Shown here: positions 35,596 through 43,362 of the stretch, piece after piece | Numbering within the stretch: the stretch's first letter is position 1 | Layout: each line of letters opens with the position of its first letter | Source: Gemmatimonas groenlandica | Lineage (GTDB): Bacteria > Gemmatimonadota > Gemmatimonadetes > Gemmatimonadales > Gemmatimonadaceae | NCBI RefSeq assembly: GCF_013004105.1 | Contig: NZ_CP053085.1 | Location: forward strand, 3,410,001 to 3,474,000 | Direction of reading: 5' to 3' | Length of the DNA stretch: 64,000 nt | Position numbers and translations under genes: made by a program | The notes under the pieces: generated by a model | Seen by the model: the letters and a program-made list of their open reading frames with translations, nothing else | Told to the model about the DNA's origin: nothing | Database searches by the model: none

Positions 35596-35914
35596 ACCCG
35601 AAGTTACGCAGGGTGCTGGTCACGCGCTGCGGTCACGCGCTGCGGTCACGAGCGGCGGTTAGGCACGGCGTCGGGGAACTCGGCGTGACCGAGTCGCTCC
35701 ACCAGCGGCCCTGTCCGGCCTCGAGCACGTCGCCGGATCGACGCGCCAGGACAGGGGCAACACCGCCGGTGATCGAACCACGCGAGGTCGGTGCGCTTCG
35801 CGGATGACGACACGCGAACGCACCGCGTGAATCTCCCGCACCGTTCACGGAGGCACGTGAAGGCGACGACAATATTGTGCATTCGGCGCGAATGCACTAG
35901 GGCACGCGCAAATA
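35596..35914. other. Gene-free interval with direct repeats and a hairpin
   Basis: I see no credible gene in this 319-bp gap. It starts with a 13-bp direct repeat (GGTCACGCGCTGC) at 35618-35630 and 35631-35643, with a partial third copy. GTGCATTCG/CGAATGCAC (35877-35885 with 35889-35897) forms a 9-bp hairpin that may terminate paiB on the minus strand. AATATT words flank this hairpin. The remainder presumably carries the promoter of the PafA-like gene. Confidence 0.5.
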
Positions 35915-36568
35915 TTATTGCGGCGGCTCAGATCGCGAGCGTTCGCGCATCGCGTCCGCGACGGCGCGATCGTGTGCCGACGCCGACGCATCGAGCCCCG
36001 ATATCACGCCGTGCACGTCCGCGTCGCTGCGGTTCTGACTCAGCTTGAACTTGCCTTCGAGCTGCGTGATCTCGATCTCGACGCCGACGGTGGCTCGGGC
36101 GAGCTGCTCGAGATAGTCGAGCGGCGCGTCGTGCATCGCCCACGGATGCGACTGCGACGCCTCATGCCGGTCGGTGAGCCGGTCGAGATGCGCCATCAGA
36201 AAATCGCGATCGTCGATGAAGCGCAGCACCCCGGTGGCATGCACCGCGATGTAGTTCCAGGTCGGCACGACCTTCCCGTGCTCCTGCTTGGCCGCGTACC
36301 ACGACGGCGTGACGTACGCGTCGGGTCCACTGAAGATCACGAGTGCCGACTCGCCACTCGCGGCCAATGCATGGTGCGGGTTGGCCCGTGCGACATGCCC
36401 CTGCAGCACGCCGATCGCGCCACGCTTCCGGTCGAGCAGCAGGGGGAGATGCGTGGCATAGAAGCCGTGCTCGCTCGACGCCGTGACCAGCGCGCCGAGC
36501 GGATGGCGCTCGATGAACCCGTGAAGTGCGTCGCGATCCGACTCGGCGAATGAACGGGGGATGTACAC
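35915..36568 (-). CDS. PaiB-like FMN-binding negative transcriptional regulator
   Basis: The 217-residue protein matches the PaiB family: MYIPRSFAESDRDALHGFIERHPLGALVT, then THLPLLLD, HVARANPHHA, YVTPSWYAAKQEHGKVVPTWNY and the C-terminal EGKFKLSQNRS. These form a split-barrel flavin fold. In Bacillus PaiB represses sporulation and degradative genes, but most members have no known target. It starts 6 bp after the argD stop region on the same strand and may be cotranscribed behind argD. Confidence 0.93.
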   Translation of the reverse strand: MYIPRSFAESDRDALHGFIERHPLGALVTASSEHGFYATHLPLLLDRKRGAIGVLQGHVARANPHHALAASGESALVIFSGPDAYVTPSWYAAKQEHGKVVPTWNYIAVHATGVLRFIDDRDFLMAHLDRLTDRHEASQSHPWAMHDAPLDYLEQLARATVGVEIEITQLEGKFKLSQNRSDADVHGVISGLDASASAHDRAVADAMRERSRSEPPQ

Positions 36569-36574
36569 GACGAC

Positions 36575-37807
36575 TTACGCCTGGATCGCCGATTCCAGAA
36601 TGGCGAGTCCTTCCGCGAGTTCGGCCTGGGTGATCACCAGCGGCGGCAGGAAGCGCAGCGTGTGTTCGCCGGCACTGACCAACAGCAGTCCCTTCTCGAA
36701 GGCACGACCGATGATCGCCGCCGCCGGCTCATGCACATCCATACCCCACATGAGTCCCTTGCCACGAATCGCGCGGACCTGGCCGGTGCGATCGGCGATG
36801 CCCTGCAGCTGTTCGCCGAACCATGCGCCGGTTTCCCGCACATGCTGCAGCATGGCCGGGTCGGACAAGCGCTGCACCACATGATGCGCCACGTGCGCCA
36901 GCAACGGACCGCCGCCGAACGTGGTGCCATGATCACCCGGCTGCATCACGCGCGCCACTTCGTCGTTCACCAGAATCGCACCGATCGGCAGACCATTGGC
37001 CAGCGGCTTGGCGATGGTCAGCATATCGGGCACGATGCCGATCTGTTCGTGGGCGAAGAATGATCCGGTCCGTCCCAGTCCACACTGAATCTCGTCGAGA
37101 ATGAGCAGGACGTTCCGCTCGCGCGTGAGCTCGCGCAGGCCGCGCAGAAACTCCGGATCGACCACGCGCACGCCGCCTTCGCCCTGAATCGGCTCGACGA
37201 TCACCGCCGCCGCCGTCTCGGGATCGAGCACCGTGCGGAGCTCTTCCAGCTCGCGCTCCACGATCGTCACACCACCCATGAGCGGGCGGAACGGCAGGCG
37301 GTACGCCGGACGATCGGTGGCCGCCAACGTGCCCGGCATGCGACCATGGAAGGAGCCACGCACGGCGATGATTTCGTGTTTCGCCTGGTGCCCGGTGCTC
37401 TTCGCCCACCGACGCGCGAACTTGAATGCACCCTCGTTGGCCTCGGCGCCCGAGTTGGCGAAGAACACGCTGCTGGCGAACGAATGATCCACAAACCACT
37501 TCGCCAGCGCCTCACCCGGCGCCGTGCGATACAGGTTCGACGTGTGGATCAGCCCCGTCGCCAGCGCTTCCTGCATGGCGTTCATCACGCCCGCATCGTT
37601 GTGCCCAAGCGACGTGACGGCGATGCCGGCCACGAGGTCGAGGTACTTCTTGCCGTGCTCATCGAACATGTAGACGCCGTCTCCTCGGACGAAGAGCGGT
37701 GCCTGTCGCTTGTACGTGCCCAGAATGGCGGGCAGGGCCGACGGTTCGGCGGCCGTCTTGGCCGTGAACGCGGTGGTCGGAGCGGATGAGGGCATCGTCG
37801 AAGTCAT
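36575..37807 (-). CDS. argD: Acetylornithine aminotransferase
   Basis: This 410-residue class III PLP aminotransferase converts N-acetylglutamate semialdehyde to N-acetylornithine. It shows SLGHND, the PLP Asp in LLILDEIQCGLGRTG, and the Schiff-base Lys in TIAKPLANGLPIGA. The gene order argC-argB-argD on one strand supports arginine over GABA or succinylornithine substrates. It starts 6 bp after argB. The first 25 residues are Ser/Thr/Ala-rich and not conserved. Confidence 0.94.
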   Translation of the reverse strand: MTSTMPSSAPTTAFTAKTAAEPSALPAILGTYKRQAPLFVRGDGVYMFDEHGKKYLDLVAGIAVTSLGHNDAGVMNAMQEALATGLIHTSNLYRTAPGEALAKWFVDHSFASSVFFANSGAEANEGAFKFARRWAKSTGHQAKHEIIAVRGSFHGRMPGTLAATDRPAYRLPFRPLMGGVTIVERELEELRTVLDPETAAAVIVEPIQGEGGVRVVDPEFLRGLRELTRERNVLLILDEIQCGLGRTGSFFAHEQIGIVPDMLTIAKPLANGLPIGAILVNDEVARVMQPGDHGTTFGGGPLLAHVAHHVVQRLSDPAMLQHVRETGAWFGEQLQGIADRTGQVRAIRGKGLMWGMDVHEPAAAIIGRAFEKGLLLVSAGEHTLRFLPPLVITQAELAEGLAILESAIQA

Positions 37808-37813
37808 GAGCAG

Positions 37814-38596
37814 CTACCTGGAAGAGACGGCATCCGTTGCGTCCACGCGCGCAACGATCGCGGTTCCCGCCTCGGGAACAGTGAGTGCGGCGAGATCGCC
37901 AATCCGCACTCGGTGTACACCACCGGCCAGCGCCTGCGCGCAGGCATCGAGCTTGGCGGCCATGCCGCCTCCTGCCACACCACTGGTCACCAACGCCTGC
38001 GCATCGTCGAGCGTGAGACGCGGCACGAGCGTCTTGTCGCCATCGAGCACGCCGGGCACATCAGCCATCAGAAACAATTCATCGGCGCCGAGCGCGGCCG
38101 CGATCGCTGCGGCCGCGTCATCACCGTTCACGTTGTACGCACCGCCCCCGCTTTCCGCTTCACGTGCTGCCACCGGCGAAATCACCGGCAGAAAGCCCGC
38201 CGCGAGCAGCGCGTGCACAAGCTTCGGGTCCACCGCCGCCGGCGTGCCGGAATGTCCGAACGTGGCCACATCGATCGGCGTGGCCCGCAGCAGCGCCGCG
38301 TCTTCTCCGGAGATCCCCACCGCCGGCGCACCCGCCGCAACCAGCGCCGACACCATCTGTTTGTTGGCCAGCCCCGACAACACCATGCGCACGAGTTCCA
38401 GCGCCGTGTCAGTCGTCACCCGACGGCCACCCACGAACACCGGCTCCTCGCCACGTAAACGCTGCAAGGTGCTGATCTGATCGCCACCGCCATGCACGAC
38501 GACCACGCCACCATTCGTGGCGCGCCACAGCGCCGCCAGCGCCGCCGGCAATGCAGGATCGTTTTGGGTGCGGCCACCGAGTTTGACAATGAACAT
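37814..38596 (-). CDS. argB: Acetylglutamate kinase
   Basis: The 260-residue amino-acid kinase has MFIVKLGGR at the start, substrate/nucleotide loops VVVHGGGDQISTL and VNGDDAAAAIAAALGA, and ADVPGVLDGD. It phosphorylates N-acetylglutamate. The short length and lack of an N-terminal helix resemble the arginine-insensitive or LysZ-like types, so feedback inhibition is uncertain. ATG 38596 is preferred because it opens at the first beta-strand. It lies 137 bp after argC, and that gap is filled by a long hairpin. Confidence 0.93.
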   Translation of the reverse strand: MFIVKLGGRTQNDPALPAALAALWRATNGGVVVVHGGGDQISTLQRLRGEEPVFVGGRRVTTDTALELVRMVLSGLANKQMVSALVAAGAPAVGISGEDAALLRATPIDVATFGHSGTPAAVDPKLVHALLAAGFLPVISPVAAREAESGGGAYNVNGDDAAAAIAAALGADELFLMADVPGVLDGDKTLVPRLTLDDAQALVTSGVAGGGMAAKLDACAQALAGGVHRVRIGDLAALTVPEAGTAIVARVDATDAVSSR

Positions 38597-38601
38597 CAAC
38601 A

Positions 38602-38735
38602 GCGAAGTAAGGGGTAAGAAGTACGGAGTACGGGGAGAACGGCGAAGTACGGAGGACGGGATCTGAGGTGTAGCGCAGTTCACTACCCCATACTCCCTAC
38701 CCCTTACTTCGCCGTTATCGGACTACTTCGCCGTT
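38602..38735 (-). repeat. Long inverted repeat between argC and argB, family C copy 1
   Basis: GCGAAGTAAGGGGTA (38602-38616) is perfectly complementary to 38698-38712. The helix extends 14 more pairs (38617-38630 with 38684-38697) in which the only four non-Watson-Crick positions are A-C or C-A on the plus strand, hence U-G or G-U in the arg transcript. A 16-nt direct repeat (CGATAACGGCGAAGTA on the minus strand) spans the argC stop. The inner edge lies 5 nt from the argB start codon. Confidence 0.8.
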
Positions 38736-39780
38736 ATCGCATGAGCCCCGCGGTTTCGTTCAAGCCCAGCATCAAGTTCGCGTTCTGGATCGCCTGACCG
38801 GCCGCGCCCTTCACCAGGTTGTCGATCGCGCTGAACACCAGCAGCGTCGGCGTGCGCACGCCGGTCGGAATCCGCGCGCCGATGCGCACCACGTTGCGAT
38901 GCTGCACGTCGGACAGTGCGGGGAGATCGTTGGTGAGCTCCACGAACGGCTCGTTGGCGTACATGTCACGGAACGGCGCCAGGGCGTCGTCGATCGGGCG
39001 CGTGAGCGGTACCGTGATCGTGGACAGAATGCCGCGGTCGATGGGGAGCAGGTGCGGCGTGAACAGCAGATCGCAGTCGGCGCCGAGGGCGGCGAGGCTG
39101 GCGCGCATCTCGAACAGATGACGATGCGAATTGCCCACGCCGTAGGCGCGGAAGTTCTCTGTCACTTCGGCGAACAGCAGTTCCAGCTTGGGCGACGCGC
39201 CGGCACCACTCACGCCGCTGGCGGCGGCGATGTTCACCGTCGCGCCCGGCGCGATCAGCCCCGCCTTCGCCAACGGGGCGAGCGCCACCAGAATGCTCGT
39301 GGCGTAGCACCCGGGATTGGCCACGACGCGCGCGCCGTGCAACGGGGCGCGAAAGAGCTCGGGCAATCCGTACGGTGCATCGTGGGGCACTCCGGCCGGC
39401 GCGTGATCGGTCCCACCGTGTCCCGGACGCAGATCGCTCGACAGGTCGACCACGCGGGCACCTGCGGCAATCACCTTCGCTACCCACTCGGCCGACGCGC
39501 CATGCGGCAGGGCCGCGAACACCAGATCGGCGCTCGACAGATCGACCTCATCCGGACCCACCATCGGAATGGCGTGTACCTGACCGCCCGCCTTCACGCG
39601 CAACGTGGTGCCACGCTGCGCATTCGCCGTAGCGAACGCGAGGCTGAGATTGGGATGACCGAGGATGAGAGCGCAGAGCTCACGCCCTGAGTAGCCGCTC
39701 GCGCCGAGCACGCCCACGCGGTACGCGGGTTCGGTAACGGTCGTGATGGGGAGTTGCGGGAAGTCCGGTAGAGTATGCAC
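38734..39780 (-). CDS. argC: N-acetyl-gamma-glutamyl-phosphate reductase
   Basis: The product has about 348 residues. It shows the NADP motif GVLGASGYSGRELCALI, catalytic Cys in VANPGCYATSILVALAPL and His in GNSHRHLFEM. It reduces acetylglutamyl phosphate to the semialdehyde. The start is uncertain: GTG 39780 coincides with the predicted transcription start of the promoter in the ARG-box region and would make the message leaderless, while ATG 39801 lies upstream of that start point. It is transcribed away from argR and heads argCBD. Confidence 0.92.
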   Translation of the reverse strand: MHTLPDFPQLPITTVTEPAYRVGVLGASGYSGRELCALILGHPNLSLAFATANAQRGTTLRVKAGGQVHAIPMVGPDEVDLSSADLVFAALPHGASAEWVAKVIAAGARVVDLSSDLRPGHGGTDHAPAGVPHDAPYGLPELFRAPLHGARVVANPGCYATSILVALAPLAKAGLIAPGATVNIAAASGVSGAGASPKLELLFAEVTENFRAYGVGNSHRHLFEMRASLAALGADCDLLFTPHLLPIDRGILSTITVPLTRPIDDALAPFRDMYANEPFVELTNDLPALSDVQHRNVVRIGARIPTGVRTPTLLVFSAIDNLVKGAAGQAIQNANLMLGLNETAGLMR

Positions 39781-39815
39781 AATTAATGCATAATTTTGCA
39801 TCGCCGTGCTGTCAA
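39774..39815 (-). promoter_or_regulatory. argC promoter overlapped by ARG boxes
   Basis: On the minus strand TTGACA (39810-39815), a 17-bp spacer and TATGCA (39787-39792) form a good sigma70-type promoter. The AT-rich stretch 39774-39801 carries three TGCA half-sites at 39776, 39787 and 39797, spaced 11 and 10 bp, as TATGCA-N7-TGCATA and TGCA-N6-TGCA palindromes. This resembles arginine-repressor boxes, and argR itself is divergently encoded next door. Operator identity is inferred. Confidence 0.7.
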
Positions 39816-39898
39816 TCATGTCCATGTCACAGCGGTGCCCCGTTTCCCCCCCGGTCGCGCATAATTCGGCGCCGAACCGATTTGCAGGAGCCCGCCTC

Positions 39899-40363
39899 TT
39901 GTCCGACAAGAACAAGCGCCACCAAGTCATTCGCGAGATCGTCTCGGCGAAAACCGTGGCCAGCCAGGAAGAGCTGCGACGACAGCTCGCCAAACGCGGC
40001 TGGGACGTGACCCAGTCCACGCTCTCGCGCGATCTGCGCGAACTCCGCCTCGCCCGCATCCCCGACACGCAGGGCCATTCCCGATACGCCTTCTCCGATT
40101 CCACCGGCAACGATGAGGAGCTGGCGCAGCTCGAGCGAATGCTGCCGCAGCTGCTCACGGCGGCGGAAGGCGTGCAGGTCCTCGTGGTGGCCCGCACGAT
40201 AAAGTCGGGAGCACAGCCCGTGGCCGAAGCGCTCGATCAACTGGAGTGGCCCGACGTGGCCGGCACCATCGCCGGTGATGACACGGTACTCATCATCTGT
40301 CGCTCCACCGAGGGGCGCGAGCGCGTACTCAAGAAGCTGCGCGCCTATCTGCGGACCACCTAG
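39899..40363 (+). CDS. argR: Arginine repressor
   Basis: The 154-residue ArgR has an N-terminal winged helix (KRHQVIREIVSAKTVASQEEL, then TQSTLSRDLRELRLARI) and a C-terminal hexamerisation/arginine domain (LLTAAEGVQVLVVARTIKSGA, GTIAGDDTVLIICRS). The Asp pair that contacts arginine is GDD. TTG 39899 is chosen as start because AGGAG lies 8 nt upstream (39886-39890) and it gives the normal family length; an earlier in-frame GTG at 39806 would add 31 unusual residues. It should act on the adjacent ARG boxes. Confidence 0.92.
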   Translation: MSDKNKRHQVIREIVSAKTVASQEELRRQLAKRGWDVTQSTLSRDLRELRLARIPDTQGHSRYAFSDSTGNDEELAQLERMLPQLLTAAEGVQVLVVARTIKSGAQPVAEALDQLEWPDVAGTIAGDDTVLIICRSTEGRERVLKKLRAYLRTT

Positions 40364-40407
40364 ATTTCCCGCGTCGTCATTCCTTCGAACCCTGTCGTGA
40401 GTATGCC

Positions 40408-41835
40408 GTGAGCACTTCCGAAGCCGGAACCCATAAGCTGTGGGGCGGTCGATTCGCCGGCGGCCCGTCGCCGCTCCTCGATGCGATCAATCGCTCCATC
40501 GGCACCGACTTCCGACTGTGGCCGCACGACGTGCGCCTCTCCAAGGCGTGGGCGCTCGCGTTGGGCGAAGCGGGGGTGCTCACGCGCGAAGAGAGCGACG
40601 CGCTGCAGCAGGGGCTCGATCGCGTGGCGCAGCGGATCGCCGACGGCGCACAGCCGGTGGCCACCGACGAAGACATCCACACCATGATCGACCGGCTTCT
40701 TCACGAAGAGGCCGGCACGGTCGCCTCCAAGCTGCACACCGGCCGTTCACGCAACGACCAGGTGGCCACGGCCTCGCGCCTCTGGACGATCGACGCCTGC
40801 CATCGCGTCGATGCCGCGATCGCCGAACTGCAGCAGTCGTTGCTGATGCAGGCCGAGACGCTCACCGACGCCGTGCTGCCGGCCTATACGCACCTGCAGC
40901 GCGCCCAGCCGGTCAGCGGCACGCACTGGCTGCTCGCGCACTTCTGGCCGCTGTCGCGCGATCGTACCCGCTTCGCCAACGCCGAGCGCGGCACGTCGGT
41001 GATGCCGCTCGGTTCGGGCGCGATTGCCGGGTCGGCGTTCCCGGTATCGCGTGTGCTGCTCAAGGAATCGCTCGGCTTCCACGCCATTTCGGCCAACAGC
41101 ATCGACGCCACCGGCGACCGTGACTTCGTGGCCGAAACGCTGTTCGCCTGCGCCATGACCGCGGCCCACTGCTCACGCCTGGCCGAAGACATGATCCTGT
41201 ACGGCACGAGCGAGTTCGGCTTCGTGAAGTTCGGCGACGGCTTCTCGACCGGCAGCAGCATGATGCCGCAGAAGCGGAACCCCGACGTGTTCGAGCTGGC
41301 CCGTGGTTCGGGTGCCCGTGTGCTGGGCGACCTGGTATCGATCCTCGGTACGATCAAGGGACTGCCCAGCGGCTACAGCAAGGACCTGCAGGACGACAAG
41401 CGCGCGTTGTTCAACGCCGTCGACTTGCTGCTGCTCGTGCTGCCGTCGATGGCGGGCGCGATTGCCGAGCTCCGATTCGAGAAGGCGCGCATGCGCGCCG
41501 CCTGCTCGAGTGCGATGATGGCCACCGACCTGGCCGACTATTTGGTGAAGAAGGGCGCCACGTTCCGCGAGGCGCACGGTGCCGTGGGTTCGCTGGTGCG
41601 TCAGGCAGAAGAAAGCGGCATCGAACTCGATAAGCTGCCGGTCGAGGCGTTCACCGCCGCGCACGCGCTGTTCGGCACGGATGCCCGCGAGGCACTTGGC
41701 GTGGACGCATCGCTCGCCGCACGCAACATCGACGGCGGCACGGGCCCCGACGCCGTGCAACGTCAGCTCACACAGGCCCGCGCCAGTCTCGCCCCCGTCG
41801 ACCCGTCGCTCGGCAATGAACTCGCCCTCCGCTGA
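40408..41835 (+). CDS. argH: Argininosuccinate lyase
   Basis: This 475-residue fumarase/aspartase-superfamily enzyme splits argininosuccinate into arginine and fumarate. It shows LWGGRFAGGPSPLLDAIN at the start, HTGRSRNDQVAT, TYLQRAQPVSGTHW-like HLQRAQPVSG, and the superfamily signature GSSMMPQKRNPD with the catalytic Ser loop. It follows argR by 44 bp and starts at GTG. argG and argF are not in the window, so the pathway is split across the genome. Confidence 0.96.
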   Translation: MSTSEAGTHKLWGGRFAGGPSPLLDAINRSIGTDFRLWPHDVRLSKAWALALGEAGVLTREESDALQQGLDRVAQRIADGAQPVATDEDIHTMIDRLLHEEAGTVASKLHTGRSRNDQVATASRLWTIDACHRVDAAIAELQQSLLMQAETLTDAVLPAYTHLQRAQPVSGTHWLLAHFWPLSRDRTRFANAERGTSVMPLGSGAIAGSAFPVSRVLLKESLGFHAISANSIDATGDRDFVAETLFACAMTAAHCSRLAEDMILYGTSEFGFVKFGDGFSTGSSMMPQKRNPDVFELARGSGARVLGDLVSILGTIKGLPSGYSKDLQDDKRALFNAVDLLLLVLPSMAGAIAELRFEKARMRAACSSAMMATDLADYLVKKGATFREAHGAVGSLVRQAEESGIELDKLPVEAFTAAHALFGTDAREALGVDASLAARNIDGGTGPDAVQRQLTQARASLAPVDPSLGNELALR

Positions 41836-42511
41836 GTCGCTCCGCCACGCCGTCGGGGGTGTCATCGACGGCGTGATCTTCGATTGCGACGGCGTGCTGG
41901 TGGACAGCGAACGCATCTCGAACGGCACGTGGGCGCTGTTGCTCACCGAGATCGGTCTGCCCATGACGATGGAGCAGTCGCTCAGCATTTTCATGGGCAA
42001 CTCGATGCCACGCTGCGTGGAGATCGTGACCGAGATGATGGGTCACGCGCCCCCCGATGATCTACTGGCACGCTTCACGGCGAATGTCACCGTGGCCCTG
42101 CAGCGCGACCTCGAACCGGTTGATGGCATCGTCGCGCTGCTCGACACGCTCGATGCCGCGGGTATGCGCTATGGCGTGGCGTCCAACGGTGAGCACGAGA
42201 AGATGCGCACGACGCTTGGTAAAACGGGTCTGCTGTCTCGCTTTGAAGGACGGCGTTTCTCCGCGGTCGATGTGGGCAAGCCCAAGCCTGCACCGGATCT
42301 GTTCCTGCACGCCGCGCGCGGACTCGGCTTCGATCCAGCGCGCACGATCGTGGTGGAAGACAGCCCGCTCGGTGTGCAGGGCGCGACGGCCGCTGGTATG
42401 ACGGTGATCGGTTACGCCGAGATCGTGTCGGCGGAACGGCTGCGGGCCGCGGGTGCGGTAGTCACCGTGGAGCGGCTGGCGGATGTGGCGGGGTTGCTCG
42501 GCTTCGGCTGA
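41816..42511 (+). CDS. HAD-superfamily phosphatase (phosphoglycolate phosphatase / beta-phosphoglucomutase-like)
   Basis: The 231-residue protein has motif I FDCDGVLVDSE, a helical cap, motif II VASNGEHEKMR, the motif III Lys in VGKPKPAPDLF and motif IV VVEDSPLGVQGA. The ATG lies 20 bp inside the end of argH in another frame. The family includes sugar-phosphate phosphatases such as YniC/YfbT and Gph, and the substrate cannot be fixed from sequence. Its stop is 4 nt before a long inverted repeat. Confidence 0.9.
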   Translation: MNSPSAESLRHAVGGVIDGVIFDCDGVLVDSERISNGTWALLLTEIGLPMTMEQSLSIFMGNSMPRCVEIVTEMMGHAPPDDLLARFTANVTVALQRDLEPVDGIVALLDTLDAAGMRYGVASNGEHEKMRTTLGKTGLLSRFEGRRFSAVDVGKPKPAPDLFLHAARGLGFDPARTIVVEDSPLGVQGATAAGMTVIGYAEIVSAERLRAAGAVVTVERLADVAGLLGFG

Positions 42512-42515
42512 CTTG

Positions 42516-42711
42516 GGGATACGAACGGAAACAGCGGTTCGTGCCTGACAGAGATACGAACTGATAGCAACAGACACCATGGATCTGCTCCGCACGTTCG
42601 ACCCGAATCGTCGCGAGCCCCATTTCCCTTTTGGCTGTTGATCTGTTCCTACCAGTTTCTATCGGTTCGTATCCGTGTCAGTCAGGAACGGTTGGTTTCT
42701 GCTGTTATCCC
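42516..42711 (+). repeat. Long imperfect inverted repeat, family B copy 2
   Basis: Arms 42516-42574 and 42642-42711 match imperfectly as reverse complements and share words with the copy at 25485-25673, including GATACGAACTGATAGCAACA and GTTCGTATCCGTGTCAGTCAGG. It fills the gap between the convergent HAD gene (stop 42511) and the outer-membrane gene (stop 42769). There is no ORF and no T-tract. Confidence 0.8.
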
Positions 42712-42768
42712 GAAAGCAGACACGAACGAAATCGCGGCAGAGTGGGCGTTCCGAAGCATGATGCGGCG

Positions 42769-43350
42769 TTAGAACGCATACCCGATCGTGAGGCGCAGCG
42801 TTGGAACCACACGCTCAATGCCCGACGACTTGCTTTCCGAAATGAAGTACCGCTTCGCTCCGCCACCGATGGCGACGGCGGTGGAGCGGCTCGCGCCGAG
42901 GAGCCACTGATACTGGGCTTCCACCGCGAAGGTCGGTGCGGACTCTGATCTCTTACCGTCGTCGGCGCACTGGATGAGCAGCGTCGGATCGCAGTAGACG
43001 GTGTCCTGACGCTTCACGCGACCGTAGCCGAGGCCTGCGGCAATGCCGAGGTTCTCGAGTACGCGCTCTTGCGGATAGAGACGCAGCTTCACGTCGACGC
43101 TGGTGTACAGGTCGTCGAATTTGGTGTGCGACCCCGAGATGCCGACAGACGCGTTCTGCGCCACCCGATGCTCGTACTCGGCCTGGAAGTAGCCGAACAG
43201 CGGGAGGAACGGATTCACCGAGATGACCTGCGTGGGCGTCCTGGTGCTCGGCCCGCGGGTCTGCTCGCGCAGCGTCTGTGCGGAGAGCGTGGTGGCACCG
43301 ACGGCGAAGGCGCCGATCAGCGCAGCGGTACGAACGAGTGTATGGCGCAT
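42769..43350 (-). CDS. Outer-membrane beta-barrel protein
   Basis: The 193-residue protein has a signal peptide (LIGAFAVGATTLSAQ). Alternating polar/hydrophobic strands follow, such as FQAEYEHRVAQNASVGISG, VDVKLRLYPQERV and IAAGLGYGRV, ending in LRLTIGYAF; the C-terminal Phe is the usual BAM signal. Two Cys residues in DPTLLIQC and VYC could form a loop disulfide. It lies 12 bp after the FAD oxidoreductase on the same strand. Function is unknown. Confidence 0.8.
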   Translation of the reverse strand: MRHTLVRTAALIGAFAVGATTLSAQTLREQTRGPSTRTPTQVISVNPFLPLFGYFQAEYEHRVAQNASVGISGSHTKFDDLYTSVDVKLRLYPQERVLENLGIAAGLGYGRVKRQDTVYCDPTLLIQCADDGKRSESAPTFAVEAQYQWLLGASRSTAVAIGGGAKRYFISESKSSGIERVVPTLRLTIGYAF

Positions 43351-43362
43351 AGAAGAAAGAGG

